From: an uncultured Lachnospiraceae bacterium
GTDB taxonomy: Bacteria > Bacillota > Clostridia > Lachnospirales > Lachnospiraceae
Direction of reading: 5' to 3'
Length of the DNA: 64,000 bases
NCBI GenBank assembly: GCA_934394565.1
Contig: CAKRQV010000005.1
Coordinates: forward strand, 62,001-126,000
A program made the translations under genes and the position numbers. Positions 25,270-33,879 of this stretch are shown piece after piece. Position 1 is the stretch's first letter, and every line of letters starts with the position of its first letter. The notes under the pieces are model-generated. The model had not been told where the DNA came from. It was given only the letters and a program-made list of their open reading frames with translations, and did no database searches.

Positions 25270-26049
25270 ATGAAACAGTCCCAACAGGAAATCCAGGCCC
25301 GTCAGGAGCGCCTGCTTAACCATCTGAAGCTCCATCATTCTATCCGTGTACCCGAAGCCAGCCGTCTGTTACAGGTATCGGAACTGACCGTCCGAAGAGA
25401 TCTCGAAGCTCTCGAAAAGAAAAATCTTCTGCACCGTTTTCACGGCGGTGCCACCATCAATCAGGCTGTCACAGAGCATGAGCCACCACTGGAAGAAAAG
25501 CAGATCCAGCATGAATCTACCAAGCTGAAAATAGCCAGGCAGGCGGCCTCTCTTATCCCGGAAGGCTCCACTGTCTTTCTGAACTCCGGTTCAACAACCT
25601 TAAATACCATGAAATATCTGGACAATCGTAAAGTCCGGATCATTACCAATAACTCTCTGGCTCCATCCGTCATCACCTCAGAAAATATCGACCTGATCAT
25701 TACCGGTGGTGAATGCCGGAGCCGTGCCAAATCTCTGGTTGGCGAACACGCACTGCTTGCGTTAAACGCTGTGTATGCGGATTACTGCATTCTGGGGGTC
25801 AATGGCATCAGTGCGGCAGGTACCACAACTTCCGTATATCAGGAAACCGCGATCAATGAAGCCATGGTACGCCGCTGCAACGGTACTGTTATTATCGTTG
25901 CCGATGGTTCCAAAATCGGAAAATCCAAAAATTTTATGAGCGTCCCCATACAGGATATCAACATTCTGATCACCGATACCAGTGCGGATAAAGCTGCACT
26001 GGATCAGCTGGCGGCAACCGGCATACGGATTATCCTTATCGACGACTGA
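25270..26049 (+). CDS. DeoR-family transcriptional regulator
   Basis: 259 residues. N-terminal winged HTH: RQERLLNHLKLHHSIRVPEA, then LQVSELTVRRDLEALEKK, HRFHGGA. C-terminal DeoRC sugar-phosphate sensor: VFLNSGSTT, IITNNSLAPSVI, ITGGECRSRAKSLVGEHAL, DYCILGVNGIS and VADGSKIGKS. Members usually repress catabolic genes and release on a phosphorylated sugar. It is divergent from the ABC/MttB operon, with repeated candidate operators between, so that operon is its likely target and the kinase product a likely inducer. Its 3' end overlaps the convergent hydrolase by 14 bases. Confidence 0.93.
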   Translation: MKQSQQEIQARQERLLNHLKLHHSIRVPEASRLLQVSELTVRRDLEALEKKNLLHRFHGGATINQAVTEHEPPLEEKQIQHESTKLKIARQAASLIPEGSTVFLNSGSTTLNTMKYLDNRKVRIITNNSLAPSVITSENIDLIITGGECRSRAKSLVGEHALLALNAVYADYCILGVNGISAAGTTTSVYQETAINEAMVRRCNGTVIIVADGSKIGKSKNFMSVPIQDINILITDTSADKAALDQLAATGIRIILIDD

Positions 26050-26821
26050 AACTGCCTTTTTCACCGATGGAGAGGATTTCCCCCTGCGCCATAACATAGC
26101 ATGGTGTCTCCGGTGCTTCTGCTTTCATCTCCTGCTCAAATACATATGGGTCTCCGCTGTGTCTGGCAAATGTCCAGAAATGACAGGGAATCGTCACCCC
26201 GGCTTTTGTCTGCGCAGCCAGCATAGCAGCGTCCCGTTCATTCATATTCCCGTACTCTCCATTAATCGGAAGAATCAGTACGTCTATCCCACGGTCAATC
26301 ACCGGCTGCATACGCCTATGTTGATAGGAAGTATCTCCCGTAAAATACAGCCGTATACCCTCTGTTTCGATGAGAAACCCCAGTGCTTTCGGCGCAGTAT
26401 CGCCGTGATCCGCAAAGACTGTTTCTACACGGTAGCCATCCTGCTTGATCACGTCACCTTCCTGCATGGCTCTGATATTTTCCATCTGCAATTGTTCATT
26501 CCGGCACAATTCGAAAGAATCTTCGCAGCAATACAGCCTGATTCCTTTCGAAAGCCAGAACGGCAGGATATCCAGATCCAGATGATCTGCATGATGATGG
26601 GAGGCAAGCACCAGATCCGGTACAAGCTCTTCTGCCTGAAACAGCGCGGGCATCAGTCTCTTTTTATGATCCAGCCGCTCCACAAGATCTGACAAATACA
26701 CATCCAGTGCCAGAACCTTTCCTTCACTGTTTTTCAACATAAAACCAGCCTGTCCTGCCCATGCCAGCAGAAACTGTCCTTTTTCGACCGGTTCATTTCT
26801 GAATTTTTCTGCAAAATGCAT
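26036..26821 (-). CDS. UlaG-like metallo-beta-lactamase-fold hydrolase
   Basis: 261 residues. LLAWAGQAGFMLKNSEGK then the metal motif H75-x-H77-x-D79-H80 (ASHHHADHLD), FADHGDTAPKALGF, LYFTGDTSY and IPCHFWTFARHSGDP follow the UlaG/lactonase layout, but the protein is shorter and only distantly like the island's true UlaG. Last gene of the second operon, 44 bases after the short-chain dehydrogenase. A second lactonase for the same pathway is a reasonable guess. AGGAGGA precedes the ATG. Confidence 0.82.
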   Translation of the reverse strand: MHFAEKFRNEPVEKGQFLLAWAGQAGFMLKNSEGKVLALDVYLSDLVERLDHKKRLMPALFQAEELVPDLVLASHHHADHLDLDILPFWLSKGIRLYCCEDSFELCRNEQLQMENIRAMQEGDVIKQDGYRVETVFADHGDTAPKALGFLIETEGIRLYFTGDTSYQHRRMQPVIDRGIDVLILPINGEYGNMNERDAAMLAAQTKAGVTIPCHFWTFARHSGDPYVFEQEMKAEAPETPCYVMAQGEILSIGEKGSFSRR

Positions 26822-26865
26822 AGTACTCTCCTCCTGTTTTCTGAACTATCTACACTGTTTTTACT

Positions 26866-27639
26866 TTATTTGCACAGATAACCGCCATCTACCGGAATAA
26901 TCGCACCGTTCAGGTAATCGGAAGCTGCGCTGGCCAGAAACAGGATCGGTCCTTTCAGATCATCCGGTGTGCCCCAGCGATGTGCAGGAATTCTTACTGT
27001 GGTCTCATCTTTTCTCTCCTGTGTCATATTGGCACACATTTCTGTATCCATATATCCCGGAGCTACGGCATTGATATTAATCTTTCTTCCGGCACAGTCT
27101 ACTGCCAGACTCTTTGTCAGCTGGGATACCGCGCCCTTGGTTGCTGTGTATGCCGGAACTGTCGTTCCACCAAACCAGGTAACCATAGAACCAATGTTGA
27201 TGATTTTTCCACCTGTCTCCTGCGTGAGCATGACCTGCAGCGCTCTCTGGGTCATCAGAAAAACGTGATCCAGATTAATTTTCATGACCAGATCCCACTC
27301 TTCCACCGGAAATTCTTCCGGGAGATGACGACGCTGAATACCAGCTGCAGGGATCAGCACATCCAGTTTATGATCCAGAAGCACCATGGCATCGTCAAAC
27401 ATGCGGTTTAAATCTGCTCTGTCTGCAAGGTTTCCGCTGACACCAAAGGCTTCGTATCCCATTTCGCGATAGGCAGCAACAACTCCCTCCAGCTTTTCTT
27501 TCTGCACATCCATCAAAACAACCTTTGCCCCATTTTCCAGAAGAGCTTCTGCCATGCCCTTGGACAGTCCCTGGGCTCCGCCTGTTACGATACAGCATTT
27601 TCCTGCCACACTGAATTTTTCTCTGTAATCAAACTTCAT
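26866..27639 (-). CDS. Short-chain dehydrogenase/reductase (KduD-like)
   Basis: 257 residues of the classical SDR type. CCIVTGGAQGLSKGMAEAL is the cofactor motif (TGxxxGxG), AAGIQ the NNAG equivalent, IINIGSM carries the catalytic Ser region, and YTATKGAV the Tyr-x3-Lys pair. It resembles 2-deoxy-gluconate/5-keto-gluconate oxidoreductases. It most likely oxidises or reduces a sugar-acid intermediate with NAD(P). GGAGG precedes the ATG and the gene follows the zinc dehydrogenase by 14 bases. Exact reaction unknown. Confidence 0.88.
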   Translation of the reverse strand: MKFDYREKFSVAGKCCIVTGGAQGLSKGMAEALLENGAKVVLMDVQKEKLEGVVAAYREMGYEAFGVSGNLADRADLNRMFDDAMVLLDHKLDVLIPAAGIQRRHLPEEFPVEEWDLVMKINLDHVFLMTQRALQVMLTQETGGKIINIGSMVTWFGGTTVPAYTATKGAVSQLTKSLAVDCAGRKININAVAPGYMDTEMCANMTQERKDETTVRIPAHRWGTPDDLKGPILFLASAASDYLNGAIIPVDGGYLCK

Positions 27640-27653
27640 GTTTTTTTCCTCCT

Positions 27654-28679
27654 TTAAAATAGAATCACCATTTTTTTCGATTCCGGAACCGGATGATCCA
27701 TATATTCAAATACTTTATCAATCTCATCAAACGGAATAAACATCGTTGCAATACCTTTGGTGTCCAGTGCGCCTTCTTCCATACGTTTGATTGTCGGCTC
27801 AAACTGGAACGCAGACATCCGGCTTCCGATGATATCCAGCTCTCTCTGGTTGATCATAGCCTGTGTGATCTGCTCCGGTGCTGTACAAAAGCCCATCGGT
27901 ACCATACGTCCCGCATTGCACAGGATTCCCGGCTGCATACACATGGTCAGCGAGCCCGGGAAGCAGGCCGAATCAAAAGCCACCGTAACGCCTTTGCCTC
28001 CGGTAATTTCTCCGATTTTGTGTACAACATCTTCTTTTTTTGAATTGATCACATAATCTGCGCCATAGCCTTTGGCTCTTTCCAGCGATTCATCGTCTAT
28101 GTCACAGCAGATCACCGTCTTACAGCCTTTGGCTTTACATGTCTGCAGAATGATCGATCCGATTGTTCCTGTGCCGAGAATAAACACTACATCATCCTCT
28201 GCGACGCGTCCTCTGGCAGTGCAATGGGCACCGATGGCATAGGGTTCCACCAGGGCTGCATCCTTCCACGCTACCTTATCGCTGATCTTATATACCTCAC
28301 TGGCCGGGACGGTAAAATATTCTCTCCATCCACCGTCTGCGCCGGAACCTCTGACCTTTACAGATTCACACACATTTTTTCTTCCATGGGTACACTGGTA
28401 ACAGGTACCGCAGGTAGAAATCAGATCCACAATAACATGGTCTCCAGCTTTCACATTTTTTACATTTTTTCCTGTTTTTGCAACAATACCTGCATTTTCA
28501 TGTCCTGGAATGCGGGGATATGTTGAGCATGGGTTGGAACCGTGATAAATATGATGATCACTTCCGCATACACCGGCAGCTTTCATCTGGATCAGTACTT
28601 CATCCTCATTTGTCAGCTCCGGGATCGGAACCTCCCGCACTTCCACTTTATGCGGTTCTACAACTACAACTTCTTTCAT
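27654..28679 (-). CDS. Zinc-dependent medium-chain alcohol/polyol dehydrogenase
   Basis: 341 residues. AAGVCGSDHHIYHG and GHENAG hold catalytic zinc ligands. STCGTCYQCTHGRKNVCE gives the four structural-zinc cysteines. FILGTGTIGSIILQTCKAKG is the Rossmann motif. Closest in style to L-galactonate/threonine/sorbitol dehydrogenases. In this context it probably oxidises a sugar acid or polyol before or after the ManD-like dehydratase, 32 bases upstream. Substrate cannot be fixed from sequence. Confidence 0.88.
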   Translation of the reverse strand: MKEVVVVEPHKVEVREVPIPELTNEDEVLIQMKAAGVCGSDHHIYHGSNPCSTYPRIPGHENAGIVAKTGKNVKNVKAGDHVIVDLISTCGTCYQCTHGRKNVCESVKVRGSGADGGWREYFTVPASEVYKISDKVAWKDAALVEPYAIGAHCTARGRVAEDDVVFILGTGTIGSIILQTCKAKGCKTVICCDIDDESLERAKGYGADYVINSKKEDVVHKIGEITGGKGVTVAFDSACFPGSLTMCMQPGILCNAGRMVPMGFCTAPEQITQAMINQRELDIIGSRMSAFQFEPTIKRMEEGALDTKGIATMFIPFDEIDKVFEYMDHPVPESKKMVILF

Positions 28680-28711
28680 GGTATACTGCCTCTCTTTCTT
28701 CTATACATACC

Positions 28712-29959
28712 TTACGGTGTCTGTAAGGATCCGTCTCTCTTTCTGGTCTGTGTCCATACAGTGACCGTATTTTCACAGGGATACTTGGCTGCTTCTTTTT
28801 CATCCAGATCAACCCCAAGTCCCGGCTTGTCATTTGCGTAGACATAACCGTCCGAAAATTCAGGAAGTCCCGGAAATACATCCAGCAGAGCACCATGCGG
28901 GCCTTTCAGTTCCTGAATAACGAAGTTTGGCGGTTCTATGCCCGACCATTCCTGTACACCGAAATTCGGTGCAGCCAGATCAATATGGATATTAGCCGCA
29001 TGGGCCAGCGGTGACATATCTCCCGGGCCGTGCCATGCCGTCTTTACCCCAAACTGTTCCGCAAAAATCTGCAGCTTTCTTGCCGGTGTAATACCGCCGA
29101 TCTGGCTGATATGTACCCGGATATAATCAATCAGCTGTTCACTGATCAGAGTCTTCCATTCGCCCGGATGATTAAACAGCTCTCCTTCTGCAATCGGGAT
29201 GGAAGACTGCTGACGCAGTCTGCGCAGCCACTCCGTCTGTTCTATGGCTACCGGATCTTCCAGGAAAAACAGATCGTACGGCTCCAGCTCTTTTGCCATC
29301 CGGATCACACCCATCGGGGAAATCCGTTCATGCACATCATGTACAAGCTGTATATCGTACCCGATACGGGAACGGATACCTTCAAATAACTTGATCGTGT
29401 TTCTGATATAGGTACGTTCGTCCAGATACACACCAGGCTGTGCATGCAGCGGGGCTGTCTGTGGTGTTACCCCGTAAGCCTCTCCGCCGTAGCCGCCGCA
29501 CTGACACCGCAGATGCGTGATACCCATTTCCTGAAATCTCTGAATGTTTTCGCAAAGCTCATCCAGATCTCTGCCATCCGCATGCCGGTATACCGGTATA
29601 CCTTCACGGCATTTTCCACCGAACAGCTGATACAGCGGCATATTCGCCATCTTTCCTTTGATATCCCACAGAGCCATATCCACACCGGAAATCGCATTGT
29701 TGGCGATCGGACCGTTTCTCCAGTATCCATTCTGATGCATCAGCTGCCACAGATCCTCTATGGCATCCACATCCCGTCCCCTAAGCAACGGATCCAGATA
29801 TTCCTCTACTACGGTTTTTACTGCCAGATGGCGATAGGCAAATGTGGCACAGCCAAGGCCGTACAGTCCCGGCTGATTTGTCTCCACCTTTACCACGACC
29901 AGATTGATGCCCTCCGGTGCTGTGCAGATTACCCTCACTCTCTGTATTTTAGTGTCCAT
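28712..29959 (-). CDS. ManD-like sugar-acid dehydratase (enolase superfamily)
   Basis: 415 residues of the mannonate dehydratase/RspA subgroup. Metal ligands D208, E234 and E260 are in LVHDVHER, FFLEDP and IAEGELF; the catalytic set H210, R281, H310 (WHGPGD) and E337 (QEWSG) is complete, as in active ManD enzymes. These remove water from D-mannonate or D-gluconate to give 2-keto-3-deoxygluconate, the substrate of the island's KDG kinase. Some RspA-type members have very low activity, so this is inferred. The start at 29959 is set by AAAGGAG; an upstream in-frame extension runs through the operator region and is rejected. Confidence 0.87.
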   Translation of the reverse strand: MDTKIQRVRVICTAPEGINLVVVKVETNQPGLYGLGCATFAYRHLAVKTVVEEYLDPLLRGRDVDAIEDLWQLMHQNGYWRNGPIANNAISGVDMALWDIKGKMANMPLYQLFGGKCREGIPVYRHADGRDLDELCENIQRFQEMGITHLRCQCGGYGGEAYGVTPQTAPLHAQPGVYLDERTYIRNTIKLFEGIRSRIGYDIQLVHDVHERISPMGVIRMAKELEPYDLFFLEDPVAIEQTEWLRRLRQQSSIPIAEGELFNHPGEWKTLISEQLIDYIRVHISQIGGITPARKLQIFAEQFGVKTAWHGPGDMSPLAHAANIHIDLAAPNFGVQEWSGIEPPNFVIQELKGPHGALLDVFPGLPEFSDGYVYANDKPGLGVDLDEKEAAKYPCENTVTVWTQTRKRDGSLQTP

Positions 29960-29971
29960 CTGTTCTCCTTT

Positions 29972-30000
29972 CTTGTATGTTGTCTGACAAGTTTGTTCAA
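29972..30000 (-). promoter_or_regulatory. Internal promoter with GntR operator before the ManD-like gene
   Basis: Minus-strand TTGAAC (29995-30000) and TACAAG (29972-29977) are 17 bases apart. Between them lies TTGTCTGACAA (29980-29990), which fits the FadR-type GntR consensus TNGTNNNACNA. The same ten bases recur at the gntR promoter. Bound repressor would block polymerase directly. Confidence 0.6.
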
Positions 30001-30029
30001 AAAAAATGGATCGCCAAGCGGCACATATA

Positions 30030-30722
30030 TCATGCACCGCTTTCCTTTTTCTGGTTTTGCAGGCGATTGATCCCGTTTTGCAGATGGTCAAACATACAAT
30101 GCTTTGCTTTTTTGGCATCTCGTTCTTCCAGTGCCCGGATAATCAATTCATGATAATGAATACCATCATGATATCCAAACGTTTTTCTTGTCAGCTGCTG
30201 ACTCTTTCTGTTTTCCTGTAATATTTTATTCATGCTCTTTTCCAGCAGTGGATTTTGTGAAGCCTCACATATGATCTGATGAAACGCAATATCAGCAGAT
30301 ACAAAGCGTTCCACATCCTCCTTGCTCTCTATCATGATCTGCAGCTGTTTTTTTAAAATATTTAACAGCTCCTCCGTCACATGGGAAGCCGCCATATAGC
30401 AGGCTTCGCTCTCTACGATCCGGCGGAATTCCAGCACTTTTTCCGTATTCAGACAGTCTTCTGCGGTGATCATATTATCAGATGCCCGATTTTCATCGAC
30501 CTGATCATCCAACAGATAGGTTCCCTTGCCATGTACGGTCTCCAGTACCCCAATACCAGCCAGCTGGCTCACCGCCTGACGGATCGTCGCGCGGCTTACA
30601 CCCAGTGTCTTTGTCAGGACATTTTCAGAGGGAATCTTCTGTCCTACTTCCCAGTGACCGGATTCTATATTGTCTTTAAAATACGCCACAACCTGTTCCG
30701 TGACGCTCTGATGATTGATCAA
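30030..30722 (-). CDS. GntR-family regulator, FadR/FCD subgroup
   Basis: 230 residues. N-terminal winged HTH: HWEVGQKIPSENVLTKTLGV, SRATIRQAVSQLAGIGVLET and HGKGTYLL. C-terminal all-helical FCD ligand domain with D..FH (SADIAFHQIIC) and a late HHELI-like YHELIIRALEERDAKKA. FCD members sense organic acids through a bound metal. The start is TTG with AAGGAG 8 bases upstream. First gene of the second operon; it likely represses itself and the four genes downstream through two matching sites. The effector may be a sugar acid of the pathway. Confidence 0.92.
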   Translation of the reverse strand: MINHQSVTEQVVAYFKDNIESGHWEVGQKIPSENVLTKTLGVSRATIRQAVSQLAGIGVLETVHGKGTYLLDDQVDENRASDNMITAEDCLNTEKVLEFRRIVESEACYMAASHVTEELLNILKKQLQIMIESKEDVERFVSADIAFHQIICEASQNPLLEKSMNKILQENRKSQQLTRKTFGYHDGIHYHELIIRALEERDAKKAKHCMFDHLQNGINRLQNQKKESGA

Positions 30723-30739
30723 TGTTCTCTCTCCTTAAC

Positions 30740-30790
30740 TTGTCTGACATCTTACATGTTTATTATCTGCCACAATATTCCTGCTGTCAA
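30740..30790 (-). promoter_or_regulatory. Promoter and operator of the GntR operon
   Basis: Minus-strand TTGACA (30785-30790) and GATAAT (30762-30767) have the ideal spacing of 17. TTGTCTGACAT (30740-30750) falls just after the expected transcription start, matching the operator at 29980-29990 in ten bases. Confidence 0.7.
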
Positions 30791-31014
30791 CAACAAAACT
30801 GTTGCTTCCTGTTTTTTCGGCATTTTCCTTGTTTTTCCTTTTCCCTTTTGGAGAAACTGTACAGATAGTTTCCCAGCCTCCGAAAAATTTTCACAATTAT
30901 TTTCGGAAAACTTTGGTTACCACAGCAATTATCAAGAGCTCATGCAGCATGGATTTTGGCTCGTTATCCGCGTTATTTCTCAATGCCCCATTGGAGCATT
31001 TTTCATGTGCATGG

Positions 31015-31050
31015 AAAAAGGCAAAGCTGCTATATATTTTCAGCTTTGCC
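31015..31050 (-). terminator. Intrinsic terminator of the CmpB-like gene
   Basis: GGCAAAGCTG (31020-31029) pairs with CAGCTTTGCC (31041-31050), with T5 following on the minus strand, eight bases after the stop codon. Between here and the gntR promoter the 335-base gap shows no gene. Confidence 0.88.
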
Positions 31051-31057
31051 TTTTCTC

Positions 31058-32368
31058 TTATTTTTGTGGATCCGTACTGATAGCATTCGGATAAATCCTT
31101 TTCATAACTGCATCGTTATAATCCGTATCCAGCCACTCTTCCACCACATTTGCAGCTGGAATGGCATGGCTGCGTTCTTCATAGCGGACAAGCGCCAGAA
31201 AAGATACGAGCATATTGGCCATCATAAACAGAACGATCAGCCAGGAAAGGATTTTACCCGGGGTCAGGGGGATCTTTTCAATCAGCCGGGAGAAATTCGG
31301 ATAGATAACCCGAATCCATACGACGGCAGCAATTCCCCAGAAGAAACAATATAACAAATTGATACGACCGCCCAGATTAAACGGCAGTTTACTGTAATCC
31401 CAGAAAACTTTTCCGAAAAACATTTCTGTCAGAACGCTGCAGAGGTATTCGTAGGCGCCGCCAAGAAAGGTTCCGGTCAGGAAGATGAAGAAGCTGCCTT
31501 TTTCGATGGATTTGTACAGCAGGGCTGTGGCAAAGACCATGGCGGCTCCCCAGACGATGCTGAACGGTCCCCAGACGAGACTGCTGCGGCTCATCCAGAC
31601 ACCGGCGGTGATACGGCAAAAGATTGTTTCCGTAATATCACCGATCAGGGAACCGAAAAAGAAGATCCAGACCAGCTTGTAGAAGCTGCAGCCTTCGGCA
31701 AAGATCTGCGGCTTTTCTTTCTCTCTGACTTTCTTTTCGGCCTGCGGGTAGGCTTTCTGCATACGTTTCTCTACAGAGGCCACGATACGGCTTTCCAGCA
31801 TAGCGGTGATGTTGGCAATGCGCTTATTGGACTGCTTCCACTGCTCCATGTGCTTTCCACGCTGCTGCATGAAGAAGTGGGTACCCAGCACATCAGCGGC
31901 AAAGATACCTGTCAGCACCCATAAAATCACAAGACGCAGGATGTGCGGCAGCATGCCGGTTATATTCAGCACCAGATGATTGCCCCAGCGGACAATGCAG
32001 TAGCCCAGTGCACCCCACAGTAAAGAGGCAGGTACACAGATATAGCCATCCAGATTCCAGCGGCGGTTCTCGTAGTTCCACAGACGTCTGTGCCAGAAAT
32101 GTTCGATCATATGACCACCGATCCATTCTACGATGGTCGCATAGATCATACTGAACAGAAACAGCCAGAAACCGGTCAGTTCATGGACAGTCAGGGTGAT
32201 GATCACACCACCGATACCGTAGGTGGCACAGAATGGACCGTTCAGGGCACCACGGTTTGAAAAAGCATGGTGGCGGATCGTTGCATAGATGGTCTCAAGG
32301 ATCCATCCGGCAAAGCCGTAGACGAAAAACAGAACACAGAGTTCTGCAAAAGTGTAGCCAAAAAACAT
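31058..32368 (-). CDS. Putative ABC-transporter-type membrane protein (CmpB family), duplicated
   Basis: 436 residues, about ten hydrophobic segments in two similar halves. Each half begins with a phenylalanine-rich helix and a GW/GD-ETI pair (FAGWILETIYATIRHH and GSLIGDITETIFCRITAG), followed by GPF (LNGPFCATYGIGG and VWGPFSIVWGAAM) and a WDY/WNYE patch (LWNYENRRWNLDGYICV and FWDYSKLPFNLGGRINL). This matches the family annotated as putative ABC-transporter type IV (PF06541). The halves are joined by a basic, coiled linker at about 175-225. No ATPase is nearby and function is unknown. AAGGAG precedes the ATG. Confidence 0.75.
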   Translation of the reverse strand: MFFGYTFAELCVLFFVYGFAGWILETIYATIRHHAFSNRGALNGPFCATYGIGGVIITLTVHELTGFWLFLFSMIYATIVEWIGGHMIEHFWHRRLWNYENRRWNLDGYICVPASLLWGALGYCIVRWGNHLVLNITGMLPHILRLVILWVLTGIFAADVLGTHFFMQQRGKHMEQWKQSNKRIANITAMLESRIVASVEKRMQKAYPQAEKKVREKEKPQIFAEGCSFYKLVWIFFFGSLIGDITETIFCRITAGVWMSRSSLVWGPFSIVWGAAMVFATALLYKSIEKGSFFIFLTGTFLGGAYEYLCSVLTEMFFGKVFWDYSKLPFNLGGRINLLYCFFWGIAAVVWIRVIYPNFSRLIEKIPLTPGKILSWLIVLFMMANMLVSFLALVRYEERSHAIPAANVVEEWLDTDYNDAVMKRIYPNAISTDPQK

Positions 32369-32383
32369 AGGTTTCTCCTTTGT

Positions 32384-32441
32384 AAAAAATATTGCTGTTT
32401 ATCTGGAAAATCTCATGCGTTTTTCGGACAAACAGCAATAT
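32384..32441 (-). terminator. Intrinsic terminator of the NSS symporter gene
   Basis: ATATTGCTGTTT (32389-32400) pairs perfectly with AAACAGCAATAT (32430-32441) across a 29-base loop; the minus-strand copy is followed by TTTTT. Confidence 0.85.
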
Positions 32442-32463
32442 ATCTAAACTCTATAAAGTTTGC

Positions 32464-33786
32464 TTAACCAATTCCTCCCAGAGCGACACCGAGGATCAGT
32501 ACGATAAAGCAGACCGGGACAAACAGATATTTGCACAGGGGATAGAACCATGCGCCGATAGCCTTGTCTCTTCCTTTATTTACCTGCGTTTCCACATAAT
32601 CACGTCCGCAGATCCCAAAGTACATGATACCGGCCAGTCCCGCGCCCAGAGGGCAGATATAGATGGACAGCACATCCATCCACTGGGATACGATACCCTG
32701 GATCAGAATGGATACGACCATACCGATCACGGCGATGATCACGCAGGCCGGAATCCGGGACAGATGAAACTTCTCCTGTACAGTGGCGATCGGTGCTTCG
32801 TACAGATTCAGCAGGGATGTCATACCTGCAAATAATACGGCCACAAAGAAAACGATGGCCACCAGACGTCCGCCTGGCATGGAACGGATCAGATTCGGCA
32901 GATAGATAAACAGAAGTCCCGGACCTCCCTGATCCAGCTGTGCTCCTGTCGTTGCCATCGCCGGAATGATGACAAGCGCTGCCAGCACGGCGGCAATCGT
33001 ATCAAAAAGTGCCACACGACCGGCGGATGCCGGGATATTCTCATCATCAGACAGATAAGAACCGTATATCAGCGTACCGCTGCCTGCCACAGACAGAGAG
33101 AAAAATGCCTGACCCAGAGCAAAAATCCATGTGGCCGGCTGCTTTAAAGCCACCGGATCAATGCGGAAAATATACCGGTAACCCTCTGCTGATCCCGGCT
33201 GTAAAAAGACATAGACACCGAGCAGGACAAACAGGATAAAGAACACCGGCATCATAACTTTGTTGGCTTTTTCGATACCTTTTCCAATACCGAACATCGT
33301 GATCAGTGTACACAGCACCAGTGCTGCAATCTGCCATGAAGTATTGCCAAAGGCACTGGCCATGCTGCCAAAGGCGTTACCATACCCTTCGGCATCTGTC
33401 GGTGCCAGCGTTGCACCGGTAAATGTGCCTACAGTATATTTCAGGATCCAGCCCATGACAACGGTATAGCCGATCGCCATGGCCAGTGAACCGATCACCG
33501 GTATCAGACCCAGCGTTTCACCGACCTTTCTCTTCTGTTTCCGCTCACAGGCAGCACCAAAGGCATCAATCGGACCGGAACGTGTTGCACGGCCAAAGCT
33601 CATCTCACCGATCACGCCCGTACAGGCGATCAGTACGACAAAAATAACATAGGGGATCAGAAAGGATCCGCCCCCGTACAGAGAAACACGGGTGGGAAAC
33701 ATCCAGATATTGCCCATACCGACTGCGGAACCGATACAGGCCAGAATGAATCCCCACCTGCTGCTAAATGACTCTCTTTTTTTCAT
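32464..33786 (-). CDS. Sodium-dependent transporter, NSS family
   Basis: 440 residues, about 11 helices, the usual length of bacterial NSS proteins. FILACIGSAVGMGNIWMFP is the unwound first helix that binds Na+ and substrate; GEMSFGRATRSGPIDAF, LGQAFFSLSVAGSGTLIYGS and MTSLLNLYE are further family marks. It imports an amino acid with Na+. Monocistronic, ended by a strong terminator. Confidence 0.93.
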   Translation of the reverse strand: MKKRESFSSRWGFILACIGSAVGMGNIWMFPTRVSLYGGGSFLIPYVIFVVLIACTGVIGEMSFGRATRSGPIDAFGAACERKQKRKVGETLGLIPVIGSLAMAIGYTVVMGWILKYTVGTFTGATLAPTDAEGYGNAFGSMASAFGNTSWQIAALVLCTLITMFGIGKGIEKANKVMMPVFFILFVLLGVYVFLQPGSAEGYRYIFRIDPVALKQPATWIFALGQAFFSLSVAGSGTLIYGSYLSDDENIPASAGRVALFDTIAAVLAALVIIPAMATTGAQLDQGGPGLLFIYLPNLIRSMPGGRLVAIVFFVAVLFAGMTSLLNLYEAPIATVQEKFHLSRIPACVIIAVIGMVVSILIQGIVSQWMDVLSIYICPLGAGLAGIMYFGICGRDYVETQVNKGRDKAIGAWFYPLCKYLFVPVCFIVLILGVALGGIG

Positions 33787-33879
33787 TGAAATTCTCCCTC
33801 TTATCCTTTTGGAACATAATATAGTATTGTATCATAAAACCTCCGGTTAAAGGAAAATTTCTTTCTGAATCCGGCAATT

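Noticed and set aside
30982..31004. AATGC/GCATT hairpin with T5 on the plus strand
   Set aside because: No plus-strand gene precedes it; stem is only five pairs.
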